NCBI GenBank assembly: GCA_002176905.1
Contig: MSYE01000193.1
Coordinates: forward strand, 1-64,000
Direction of reading: 5' to 3'
DNA: 64,000 bases
From: a bacterium F11
GTDB lineage: Bacteria; Elusimicrobiota; Elusimicrobia; F11
The position numbers were made by a program, and so were the translations under genes. This document shows, one piece after another, positions 37,648-46,588 of this stretch (position 1 is its first letter; every line of letters begins with the position of its first letter). The notes below the pieces were generated by a model. That model had not been told where the DNA came from. It did no database searches and was given only the letters and a program-made list of their open reading frames with translations.

Positions 37648-39773
37648 CCCATCTCCTTCTTTAAATTTGGCACTAAATTCCCCCTATCTTCCTCAATTGT
37701 AGGAATGATATAGATAAATTTGGTGCCCTTACCTTTTCCCTCACTTTCTACCCAAATCTTCCCTCCATGTAAATATACTATCTGTCTCGCAATAGAAAGC
37801 CCCAATCCCGAAGCTCCTTGTGTCGAATCTTTTGCTTGCCATCCAAAATTCCATATTCTTTCCAAATCTGCAGGTTCAATACCCTCCCCGTCATCACAGA
37901 CAACGGTTTCAAATACACCGTCATTTACTTTTCCGGACACATCAATTTTTCCTCCCGGCTTAACATATCTCAAAGCATTATTTAAAAGGTTGTCCAGAAC
38001 TCGAATCAAATCATAAGAATTCCCCTTTACTATAACTGCCTGGATGGGAAGATTTAAAGAAAATTCCACTGAACTCTGTTTCATTTTGGCTTTTACTTTT
38101 GACATTGATTCCCTGCACAAGGACACAACATCAACAGGTTCCATATCGTATTCACCTTTGATTGACCTCAAAATAAGTGTGGATCGATCCCGATTTAGTT
38201 GGAATGTTTGGTTTAAACGCGCCATTATATCGGCTGATTGTTTGAGAAGGCCATGAATCTTGTCCTTTGGTGATTTTTCAGACTGAGGAGAGAGCAGAAA
38301 ATGTAGAAATTGTAGTAAGGATTTTGTGTCGTTATTCATATCATGGGAATATAATGCGGTATTTCGAACTTCGTGTTCCATTCCCATGATATAACGCATA
38401 ATCTCCTCCCCCATTCGACCAAAAGAATAAATGGCCTTCAAATCTTGTTCATGAAACAACTGATTTCCTTTTTTTCTTCCTAATACCAATACTCCTTTAA
38501 CAGATCCAGCAAAAAGAAATGGGGCACATATCTCAGCCTCTATTCTTTCCAATGAGGATTCGACGGAAGTGTCCAAATCCCTGCGTTTGGGTGAGACTTT
38601 GATTTCCTCTCGGACCACGACATTCTTTCTCCCGGCCATATATCGAATCAAAGGGTCTTGGTCAGTAATCGCTAAGGAATTCCTATTGTACTTTAGATCA
38701 TTTGCAAGGGAATTCTTCATGCCGATTTGTGCTCTTAGATGCAGTTGGCGTGTTTCCAAATCAAGGAAATAAACAGCGGCCATTCCAACCGGGAAAGTAT
38801 TAAGGACCGAATCCACAATGTTTCGGGCAAGATCATCGTAAGTATAAGTGGTTTCTCGGATTTTATCCATGCTTTCCTTGGCAAGATCCAAATACTGGTC
38901 CACTCTACCAAGCCTAGTCCGATTAATATTTTCTCGCACCCAACGGTAGACCGGTTGATACACTATCGGGAGAATGACAACGATTAGCAGTATGAAGAAA
39001 ATAGCCAGATAACTTTGAAGGACCGGGAATATGATTGCGGTATAAATCCCGCCGACAAGGAAAGATGTCAAAATATGAACGGTAGTATCTCGGAAAAAAA
39101 GTTTAATATCAAACAGCCCGAGCTTAAAAAACATCATGGTATTAATGCCAATGTAGATTGAAACGATGACGTTCGGCCACGGTGGAAAGGGAATGTTGTA
39201 CCACAATAGAAAATTCGTCGCTCCTCCTCCCCAGCCGATCACTGTGGCAGCCGAAACCCAGGCCAACCCATTACGTATAACGGGCGAGGTTTTTACTTTG
39301 AACTCAGAAAAAAGCATTAAAGACGAGGTTATAAGGATGGCAAGCATTATGAGGTAAGGATGGAACAGGGGACCGGGGACTGGCCAAAATTCAAAAATCG
39401 AACGTTGCTCGACGCCAGATATGAACCATGGGGTAAAGTTCGATATAAGAAAAATAAAGGACAAAACGTAACAGATCCTGAGAATCCATCGACGGCCTGG
39501 AGTTTCTAAATCGAACATAGACAGGAAATGATGGTAATGAAAAACGGGAATGAAAATGGCCCCAACCATTAGAGCTCGCGAGAAGAACAGCGCCGAACCC
39601 GGGCGTTGGCATAACTGCCAAACGAAATAGCCATAGCCCCACACCGCAAGGCTGACGCAATAAAGGGCAAATAGCCTATTCTTTTTGCCCTTTGGGTCCT
39701 GAAAATAAATGATGGCGCCGCAAACGGTGCTGACAACCCCGTTTACTAACCCGCTTAACGCGAAGTAATTCAT
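37644..39773 (-). CDS. Sensor histidine kinase with 7TM and GAF domains
   Basis: A 709-residue kinase. Membrane helices span about 1-290, with the same general layout as the other kinases here. A linker YLDLAKESMDKIRE leads to a GAF domain (about 320-475, with PFLFAGSVKGVLVLGRK). The phosphoacceptor region is unusual: YSHDMNNDTKSLLQFL instead of the H-E-L-K-x-P form. The N-box VLDNLLNNALRYV, G1 DDGEGIE and G2 GASGLGLSIA follow. ATGA overlaps join it to the genes on both sides, so it belongs with the acyltransferase/methyltransferase fusion and the receiver. Confidence 0.9.
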   Translation of the reverse strand: MNYFALSGLVNGVVSTVCGAIIYFQDPKGKKNRLFALYCVSLAVWGYGYFVWQLCQRPGSALFFSRALMVGAIFIPVFHYHHFLSMFDLETPGRRWILRICYVLSFIFLISNFTPWFISGVEQRSIFEFWPVPGPLFHPYLIMLAILITSSLMLFSEFKVKTSPVIRNGLAWVSAATVIGWGGGATNFLLWYNIPFPPWPNVIVSIYIGINTMMFFKLGLFDIKLFFRDTTVHILTSFLVGGIYTAIIFPVLQSYLAIFFILLIVVILPIVYQPVYRWVRENINRTRLGRVDQYLDLAKESMDKIRETTYTYDDLARNIVDSVLNTFPVGMAAVYFLDLETRQLHLRAQIGMKNSLANDLKYNRNSLAITDQDPLIRYMAGRKNVVVREEIKVSPKRRDLDTSVESSLERIEAEICAPFLFAGSVKGVLVLGRKKGNQLFHEQDLKAIYSFGRMGEEIMRYIMGMEHEVRNTALYSHDMNNDTKSLLQFLHFLLSPQSEKSPKDKIHGLLKQSADIMARLNQTFQLNRDRSTLILRSIKGEYDMEPVDVVSLCRESMSKVKAKMKQSSVEFSLNLPIQAVIVKGNSYDLIRVLDNLLNNALRYVKPGGKIDVSGKVNDGVFETVVCDDGEGIEPADLERIWNFGWQAKDSTQGASGLGLSIARQIVYLHGGKIWVESEGKGKGTKFIYIIPTIEEDRGNLVPNLKKEMG

Positions 39774-41836
39774 TTAGAAACAGTAAGGGCGATAGCTTGA
39801 TCGGAAAAACAACGGCGGTAGCTGGCGATACAATCAGGATATGCCTGGTTTAGGAGAGTTTGTAATTCCTTTTCGGAAAAAAATCGGAAATATCCTTCCG
39901 TTTCTTTGACTAGAATTTTCCCAGCATTACTTAATAGACTTCGAGCTTCCACAACTTCGACCTCACTTGTTGCGTGCTCAACGAAATTTCGGTAAATCTG
40001 GGACACGTCTGCATCCTTCTTCAACGTTGTTAAAACGAGTTTCCCACCCGGCTTTAACACGCGAATTAGTTCCCTTAATCCTAATACCGGATTTGTTAAA
40101 TACGAAATGACCAAGTTTGAACAAATTTTCTCAAATGAATTATCAAGAAACGGTAAAACTTGATTCATGTCCATTGCATGATAGTGAGGAATCATCAGGT
40201 TTCTTGACAGAGATAACTCTTTTTTTATTGATATTTGAGCGTTTGAATGCAACCTTCTTGCGTGGGCCAAAGCCTCATTAACAATGTCTCCCCCAACGTA
40301 ATTAAAAGCCAGCTTTTTTTTGCCGCCCCCCTTTTTAATTTCTTCGGATATTCTCATCATCAACCACAGGCCGAAATTCCCATTTCCACAACCGGCATCA
40401 AGAAAATGATCACCACTTTTAATGGGCCCCAATTCTTCATATACGGTGTCCAGAAGGGAACGGTAGTCAGCAATAGAATAAATATAATGAAATCTTCTTA
40501 AATAGTCACCCCAAAAATCCTTCTCTTCCTCCTTGGAAAAATTAGAAAGATGTCTAGCCCTTTCTTTTTCTACGCGACCCTGTGTCCCGATTTCGCGTGC
40601 CCTTGGTTCGATAACTTTCTGTAAGGGTAAAGACTGATGATTAAGATAACGAGAAGCTGCCGAAACAATGATTTTGAAAGCCCGTTTTGCTTCAGAGGGG
40701 TTCTCTTTTAATTTGTGCATTGCAGCTATTTTGTGGATCTCCCTCTTTCCGTCGGGTAGAACTTCAAGCACTTGGGCAGTTTCGCCTACGTCCACCCACG
40801 GATCTTTTTCACCAATAAGAAAAACAATAGGGCAAAGAGCTTTAGATACGTCCTTTTTTGTCGTTCCCAAATCATCGAATGATTCCCTAACGCACTCACC
40901 CAAGAGCCTATCGAGTTTCACGTCGAAACCAAGAACATTGGTTATGCCCCATGATTTCCCTTTAGCATAAGTCTCAAAAAGATCCACATTTTGGACCCTG
41001 CGCAAGGTATATTGCATATTAACAACTCCGACCAAAGAAATGAGAGCTTCTGGGCGAGAATCCTCCCTAACCACCTTGAAGGCCGCACGCGCCGCCATAC
41101 TTGATGCGACTATTGCAACCTTGGCCTTTGGAGATCTAACCTGAATATAATCCAAAGCGGATAGAATATCTTCCTTCAAGTTGGGCAAAGAATAATCCAA
41201 GACTTCTCCTTCGCTTTCTCCAATATGATTTGTTGTGTCAAAACGAATCACATTAAATCCGTTAATCGCCAAATAATAAGCAATCGGAAGGGAGTTGGTT
41301 TTTGTCTCGGTATAAGGTGCCGGAATCATCAAAAATGGAGATAATGAATCTGTTGATAAAAGATGGTCATGAAAACCGACAATTCGCTTTCCAGATCTTG
41401 ATTTGAATTCGATCAGTTCGCTAATGATTTTCGTTTGGAGTCTTCTTTCGTTCATGTGTGTTCTTGAGCGAAGTTTCTCACTGATAAAATGGTTGAGTGG
41501 AGGCTGGTGAAATTTTGGTATGTGAACGAATTTTATTCCATGTGCAGTACTTCCGTTCATGGATGCGGTCCACACGACTTTCGCAGAGGGTTGGATCGGA
41601 AGGCTAGAGGAAGGAAGGGGAATCCGTATCAGAATTTCGCTGTTTAACGGCAATGACCGATTTGCAAAAATAGTAACACCTTTATTACTTAATTGGGAGG
41701 CAAGAGCGGCGGCTTCGTTAACCCCTCCTGCCAATTCGAACTCTACTTGGACAGGTATTTCGATTTTGACTCTGGCGTCCAATCGTCTATCGGTATTCTC
41801 GTCGATTAGGCTTTGGCCTAATTCCTTTCTGATCAT
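39770..41836 (-). CDS. PilZ - LuxD-like acyltransferase - methyltransferase fusion
   Basis: A 688-residue three-domain cytoplasmic protein. Residues 15-115 resemble PilZ: RRLDAR (17-22) fits RxxxR, but the second motif is QLSNKG rather than DxSxxG. Residues 130-400 match the LuxD acyltransferase/thioesterase alpha/beta hydrolase: VIRFD, Ser246 in IVASSMAAR, the LISLVGVVNMQYTLRR stretch, Asp345 in GEKDPW and His374 in AAMHK. Residues 470-688 are a SAM methyltransferase: motif I FLDAGCGNGNFG (478-489) and VLKPGGKLVLTTLKKDAD. GGAGG lies 5 nt before the ATG at 41836. LuxD releases fatty acid from acyl-ACP; with the methyl transfer domain an acyl ester product controlled by c-di-GMP is a possible reading (inference). 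Confidence 0.8.
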   Translation of the reverse strand: MIRKELGQSLIDENTDRRLDARVKIEIPVQVEFELAGGVNEAAALASQLSNKGVTIFANRSLPLNSEILIRIPLPSSSLPIQPSAKVVWTASMNGSTAHGIKFVHIPKFHQPPLNHFISEKLRSRTHMNERRLQTKIISELIEFKSRSGKRIVGFHDHLLSTDSLSPFLMIPAPYTETKTNSLPIAYYLAINGFNVIRFDTTNHIGESEGEVLDYSLPNLKEDILSALDYIQVRSPKAKVAIVASSMAARAAFKVVREDSRPEALISLVGVVNMQYTLRRVQNVDLFETYAKGKSWGITNVLGFDVKLDRLLGECVRESFDDLGTTKKDVSKALCPIVFLIGEKDPWVDVGETAQVLEVLPDGKREIHKIAAMHKLKENPSEAKRAFKIIVSAASRYLNHQSLPLQKVIEPRAREIGTQGRVEKERARHLSNFSKEEEKDFWGDYLRRFHYIYSIADYRSLLDTVYEELGPIKSGDHFLDAGCGNGNFGLWLMMRISEEIKKGGGKKKLAFNYVGGDIVNEALAHARRLHSNAQISIKKELSLSRNLMIPHYHAMDMNQVLPFLDNSFEKICSNLVISYLTNPVLGLRELIRVLKPGGKLVLTTLKKDADVSQIYRNFVEHATSEVEVVEARSLLSNAGKILVKETEGYFRFFSEKELQTLLNQAYPDCIASYRRCFSDQAIALTVSK

Positions 41837-41923
41837 CTGGTCCTCCATTAGAGGGGAGTTTAGAGGATTTATACTAAACCTTTTACTTCCACATTGCCTT
41901 TATTAAACAAATCAAAGCTAATT

Positions 41924-42343
41924 TTATCGCTTCCCAAGGATGCAAAAGTCCCCATTTTTCCAATCTTGTTCAACCAACCCAACAAATTTCTCATCTGTCG
42001 AAAATTTGAACTTAAAATGGGTTCCGCCGTTCTTTCTTTGATAGATACTCATCTTTCCACCCAGTTTCCCCATGTCTCGTGAAAGCGATTGAATCTCTTC
42101 GGGTAAGACCGTCACGGAAAAACAATCTGACTCCATTTGGATAATTTCATCGGACAAGTCCAGCCCCGGAATGGCGAGATCGACGGAAAAAGATTCTTCA
42201 TCCGGTTTATATTCATAGAATTTTTCAACCTTGTAAGAATTTTCGAAGTTCTTTTCTGTGATCCAGTTTGCAACATCCTGAAACTCTTTAAGTAACTGGT
42301 TTTTGCGTCTTTCATTATGTTTTAGGTAAAGCTCGTCAGCCAT
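41924..42343 (-). CDS. Unknown acidic protein between fadL-like and PilZ-fusion genes
   Basis: A 138-residue cytoplasmic protein I do not recognise. Its N-terminus is charged and helical (LYLKHNERRKNQLLKEFQD). The middle has alternating strand-like acidic segments (FSVDLAIPGLDLSDEIIQ) and the end is rich in aromatic and basic residues. The chosen ATG overlaps the fadL-like stop codon (TAATG). It is 87 bp before the PilZ-fusion gene. Position suggests a role in the same process. Confidence 0.6.
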   Translation of the reverse strand: MADELYLKHNERRKNQLLKEFQDVANWITEKNFENSYKVEKFYEYKPDEESFSVDLAIPGLDLSDEIIQMESDCFSVTVLPEEIQSLSRDMGKLGGKMSIYQRKNGGTHFKFKFSTDEKFVGLVEQDWKNGDFCILGKR

Positions 42344-43632
42344 TAACTTTTCCCGCCCCATTTTTGAGACACCCCAAAACTAAAAACATTGATAAAAGTT
42401 TTGTATTCGCCATCTTGAGAATACGATGCAAAAACTGTGTCTTCCTGGTCGTTGTTGATAGATCGGTCATTAAAAAAGATGGCGTTATAACCGAAGTCCA
42501 GCGTTGTATTGCCCAAGTGGATTCCCGTACCGAAAGTAAGGGCCCACCGGCTTGAGTCAGGAACAGCCGCTTCTAAAGTTGATGAGGGAACAACTTGTTC
42601 ATAAACAAGGCCGCCGAATCGCAAATCAACGACTTCGCTCATAGCCCATTCAGCCCCAACCCCTAAATTATTTGTGCTTTTCCAGTTTCGGGGAACTGAT
42701 TGAGTTAAGCCTAAAGCATTTTGTTCATAGTTAAACTTTGTTTCTTCGACCGTGGTCCAGTTTACCCATTCATAATCAGCAAATATTGTCCATCGCCCAC
42801 TAGGTCGGAATCCGTATCCGAGCAAAACGCTCTGAGGAAACTTAAATTCTGATGAGGTACCGGTTTTGAATGATGATGCGCCCCCAAAAAGAGCCCCTGC
42901 CGTAACTGCCGGAATATTCGTTACAGTCGTTTCGCCTTCAACAACAACATTAACCTGACTTCTATAGGCCAATCCTAGGGAATGTTTCTCATGGGGTTTC
43001 CACAACACGCCCAGGTTGTAACCCCAGCCCGTACCATCCGCAGACAATTTACCATCCCCTTCTGTACCACCGCCTGAAATATCAATCACCTTTTGATTTA
43101 ATTCAACGTCATAAACATTGAAAAAATCTAAGCCCGCTCCAAAAAACAGGTGATCGTTTACTGCAAATGCAACGGTAGGGTTTACTGCATACATAAGTAA
43201 TTTCGATTCTGTGGCATAATATTGGGCGAAACTATCATCTTTCCATTCCGTTATCAGTCCAAAAGGAGAATAAACACCCAACCCAAAAGCCCAGGGGGAA
43301 TCAATGTCGGACCAAGAAAGATAAAAATTAGGTACTAACGGCAGATTCGAGGCCGTTGTATCCTTTATCCCTGCCAAAGTCGCATGTTCAGTTTTTATAT
43401 CAAGGACTGTGGCTCCCAATATTGCCTGAATTCCCTTTACTTGAACGAGACCAGCAGGGTTATAAAAAACTGCCGATGGATCGTCAGCTACCCCCGCAAA
43501 AGAAAAACCATGCGCTGTTGCTTTAGTGCTTATTCCGGCTTGATTGCCTAAGGCACCCGATCCAACTCCATAAACCTCTGCGGCCAATAAACAGGCCAAA
43601 ACGATTGACGATAAATATTTAATAACGTTCAA
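42343..43632 (-). CDS. FadL/OmpP1/TodX-family outer-membrane transporter
   Basis: A 429-residue protein with a signal peptide (1-22, cut near AEVYG) and a hatch-like N-terminal segment. The family word SFAGVADDPSAVFYNPAGL lies near residue 45, followed by beta-barrel strands to the C-terminus. Members carry long-chain fatty acids or other hydrophobic compounds across the outer membrane. TTG start with GGGGGAG 5 nt upstream. It heads the five-gene set with the acyltransferase/methyltransferase fusion, a kinase and a receiver, which fits handling of a fatty-acyl compound. Confidence 0.9.
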   Translation of the reverse strand: MNVIKYLSSIVLACLLAAEVYGVGSGALGNQAGISTKATAHGFSFAGVADDPSAVFYNPAGLVQVKGIQAILGATVLDIKTEHATLAGIKDTTASNLPLVPNFYLSWSDIDSPWAFGLGVYSPFGLITEWKDDSFAQYYATESKLLMYAVNPTVAFAVNDHLFFGAGLDFFNVYDVELNQKVIDISGGGTEGDGKLSADGTGWGYNLGVLWKPHEKHSLGLAYRSQVNVVVEGETTVTNIPAVTAGALFGGASSFKTGTSSEFKFPQSVLLGYGFRPSGRWTIFADYEWVNWTTVEETKFNYEQNALGLTQSVPRNWKSTNNLGVGAEWAMSEVVDLRFGGLVYEQVVPSSTLEAAVPDSSRWALTFGTGIHLGNTTLDFGYNAIFFNDRSINNDQEDTVFASYSQDGEYKTFINVFSFGVSQKWGGKS

Positions 43633-43702
43633 GTACTCCCCCTTAACGATTTTGCTTAATTCAGATGAAAAAAATTAGCCCTCCTTCATCGGTGCTTAAT
43701 TG

Positions 43703-43894
43703 TTAATCATTTAACAAAGTACAATCAGGAAATTTTCTACGGATCGATTTCCTTGCCAAATCCCTCGGTCTTGTACCGCGAGTCCAGCTAACAACAACAG
43801 GATATTTCACCCCGGATTTCTCTGCAAAATCCGAATAGCTTAATCCTTTCTTGGCCAGCCAACGCTTAAAATTCACGCTTCCATTATTTTTCAT
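43703..43894 (-). CDS. Small XRE/Cro-like helix-turn-helix protein
   Basis: A 63-residue protein. FKRWLAKKGLSYSDFAEKSG and YPVVVSWTRGTR form a helix-turn-helix of the Cro/XRE type. No second domain. A nearly perfect AT-rich palindrome at 43911-43940 lies just upstream and may be its operator. It lies 70 bp upstream of the fadL-like gene and might regulate it. Confidence 0.75.
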   Translation of the reverse strand: MKNNGSVNFKRWLAKKGLSYSDFAEKSGVKYPVVVSWTRGTRPRDLARKSIRRKFPDCTLLND

Positions 43895-43910
43895 AAATCC
43901 TCAACCAGAA

Positions 43911-43940
43911 GTATATATCATATAAAATTATATATGATAA
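43911..43940. promoter_or_regulatory. AT-rich palindrome upstream of the XRE gene
   Basis: TATCATATA and TATATGATA are inverted around a short AT spacer, with flanking TATA words. It lies 17-46 bp before the XRE start codon, a usual place for an operator of a self-controlling Cro-like protein. Confidence 0.45.
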
Positions 43941-44095
43941 TGTCGACTGACACTTAAATTCTCTTTTTCCTTGAATAACGAGACTGTAGGAAAAGTCCAA
44001 AAATACCCAAATTCCCCTTTAATTTCTTTTATTAGATGAAATAATCGTATCTTTTTCCCATAAGGCGACTTTCCCTACAGTCTCAACGGCTATGA

Positions 44096-44460
44096 TTGAC
44101 CATTTTACCGTCCATAAAGGATATACGTCAAAGCCTTAATTTTTTAGTCCTTCGCCGTTTTCTTCAACGGCAATCTTATTGGCCTTTTTACAAGGAACGA
44201 AAGTTTCATCCGGTCGATATGTTTCTGGTACATTTATTCTCCATCGTTGCTGAACTTGGAAAAATCGAGAATACTCAATCCTTAAAACTCAATGGCCTTT
44301 TTCTCCAACTCCCCGATCCTCCCGATTTCCCTCATCGAGATACCCTTCGAACCTTTCTTTGGCGGTTTACACACAAAGAGCTTCAGAATCTTCAGCAAGA
44401 TCACAATCAATACAGTCTCTTAAATCACATAATTCATCACCGAATGACCAACCCGCTTCA
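44096..44460 (+). pseudogene. Transposase N-terminal remnant
   Basis: The frame encodes a helical N-terminal region and DFPHRDTLRTFLWRFTHKEL, a pattern seen near the start of DDE transposases of IS4/IS1380-like families. It breaks off as the frame enters the antisense of the neighbouring kinase gene. No catalytic acidic residues, second half or terminal repeats can be seen. The IS probably inserted beside the kinase and then decayed. Confidence 0.55.
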
Positions 44461-44475
44461 GAACGATTATCAAAT

Positions 44476-45414
44476 TCATATCGGGATGGTAAACCAGAAC
44501 CGACACCCTTTCCCAATCCCGTCAGATTCCACATGAATCTCTCCCCCATGAGCTTCGATCCAAGTCCGGGCAATCGTAAGACCCAAACCACTCCCTTTGA
44601 GTTTTTGAGATGTTTCTCCTTGAAAGAGGCGGTCGAATACCCGAGACAGCTCATTGTCTGGAATCCCTTCCCCGGTATCCCGAATAGTCACTAAAACGAC
44701 TGAATCTTTTTCTTCAACGTCAACGTGGATGCTTCCAATGCGGGTGTATTTGATGGCGTTCGACAATAAGTTAGACACCACCTGACGGATTTTTATCTCA
44801 TCGCAGTGAATCACAGGTCCCACTAACGGAACCGATAGTTCCATCTTTAATCCCTTGGCATCGATCGATTCTCGAAATCCATCAACCACAAACCGAACGA
44901 CTTCGCCTATGTCATGTGGTTTTCCATCAAACGCATCGATCTTGGTCGGAATCTTGAATGCTGTCAACAAGTTATTCACCGCTTCCTCGATGCGGGACGC
45001 ATTTCGACGGATCATATGTATATACTCCACATCTTTTCCACGGACGGCTCGGCCTTCTCTCAAATCCGCCAGTTGGTCGAGAGCTCCGTTAATACTACCG
45101 AGGGGGCTTTTGAGGTCGTGGGTTAATCCTGCCATTTCGTGTTCGTGGAAGTAGGAACTTCGCTTTACAAAGTAAGCGTACAAGAATGGTCCGATAGAAA
45201 GTATAACAACCAAGGTTAATCCTTCGAACAAAACCATCCAATTCATCTGTCGGGAAGAACCAGTATGAACAGTATAGACAACACCACCCCCCACCAATAT
45301 CAACAGGCCATAAATCCCAACCGACAAGGCGGCCCGTCGTATATATATTCGGATGTCCATCAGCCGGTGCTTCACAATGGCATAAGAGATGAGCGCAACA
45401 TACAAAACCTGCAA
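44476..45414 (-). pseudogene. Histidine kinase lacking its N-terminal sensor region
   Basis: The frame contains only the last three membrane helices (from SYAIVKHRLMDIR), then an intact kinase core: GLTHDLKSPLGSINGAL, N-box VVSNLLSNAIKYT, DTGEGIP, FDRLFQG and GSGLGLTIA, ending RFWFTIPI. The first four or five helices found in the paralogues are missing. The coding sense continues upstream of the TTG for about 15 codons and then meets the broken 45372 kinase. It may be translated from an internal start, but a working sensor is doubtful. Confidence 0.75.
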
Positions 45415-46544
45415 GTAAAAATAAAAGGGTGGGATTCCCCTAATATAAATAGTGGCTTCCCTTTTCCTGATTTAAACGTGATCAAAAGTTCCTCTACAAA
45501 ATGACTCAGTCGCTCGGTGTTTCGCCCGATCAAATTGATGTAATCATATTGGTGTTTGGAATGAGTTTCCCCCATGGGTTTTTGCTGAGTGAGCATTTCT
45601 AACGCACTTTGAATCGCTGCCAAGGGGCTTTTCAATTCATGTGTTAATCCCGCCATCGTGTCCTCTCGAAAGTAAGAACTTTCTCGGATAAAATAGGCGT
45701 AGAGGAAGGGGCCCAAGGAGAGAATGGCTGCGAGAACAATAACCTCAATCCCCAACAGGAAAAGTGAAATTTGATGTGCGCTAACAGATTTCTGGTGGAG
45801 AAAATATACAAGGGGAGCTCCCGCAATCAAAAGAGCCCCATAAATGGCGACAAGGAGCCCTATACGACGAAAAAATATCCTGATATCCATCAAATTGTAC
45901 TTCAATATCGCATAGGACATGATAAAAGGATAAATAGTAATCGCGAAATTTCCCCAAGGATACACATTGATTCCAAATATCGGAAAATATCCAAAACTGC
46001 CACCTGTAAATCCAATTATTGTTCCACAGAAAAAATAGAAAAGTTGATTTTTCTTGGCGATGGACATTTTATTGAAAGACCTTATTAAATCAACGTGACT
46101 TAAAACCACACAACCGATCCACCACGTAAGGAAGAGCGGATATATCTTTCCTGCTCGCACGTAATAAATCTGGTCAAACAAATACTCCACATGGCTAAAA
46201 AAGAAGTCGGTAGGAAGAAAAAATAGAAAGAAAAATCCGATTACGTAATTCGCCAAAACCATTTTTTTCTTCCTCTGCCCCAAAAATACGGAAACAAAAT
46301 GGTAAAAAAGTGGTGCAATCCATATAACACCGAAAAAATAGGATATTTTCCATGCTGTTATTGCAGCCTGCGGGGTAGTGCTGGTCCCGATCCCAACTAC
46401 ACCAAAACACCATACCGACGCAACCAGGGCAAACAAAAACCAGATGCGTCCAATCTTTTTGTTTTCGCTTTTGAGGAAGACAAGGAGTCCAAAAGCGAAA
46501 GTGGAAATCCCACCCATCAATCCTGATATTGCGAAAGGATTCAT
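45372..46544 (-). pseudogene. Histidine kinase truncated before its ATPase domain
   Basis: The frame has seven membrane helices and an H-box GLTHELKSPLAAIQSALEML. After FVEELLITFK it runs out of frame into the following paralogue and stops. Thus sensor and dimerisation parts remain but the HATPase is lost. I use ATG 46544 because the original end of the upstream kinase would overlap it as ATGA. A deletion between two tandem kinases explains this and the next fragment. Confidence 0.78.
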
Positions 46545-46588
46545 AAATCTGTCGGAAGGAAAAACCAAAACTGGCTGCCTTTTCCGTC

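Noticed and set aside
41924..42343. Hsp20-type small heat-shock protein
   Set aside because: Length and strand-like middle suggested it, but the GVL-type C-terminal motif and the alpha-crystallin pattern are missing.
44300..44694. Further frames opposite the kinase at 44476
   Set aside because: They are shadows of the kinase core; only the transposase-like part before 44460 has independent meaning.
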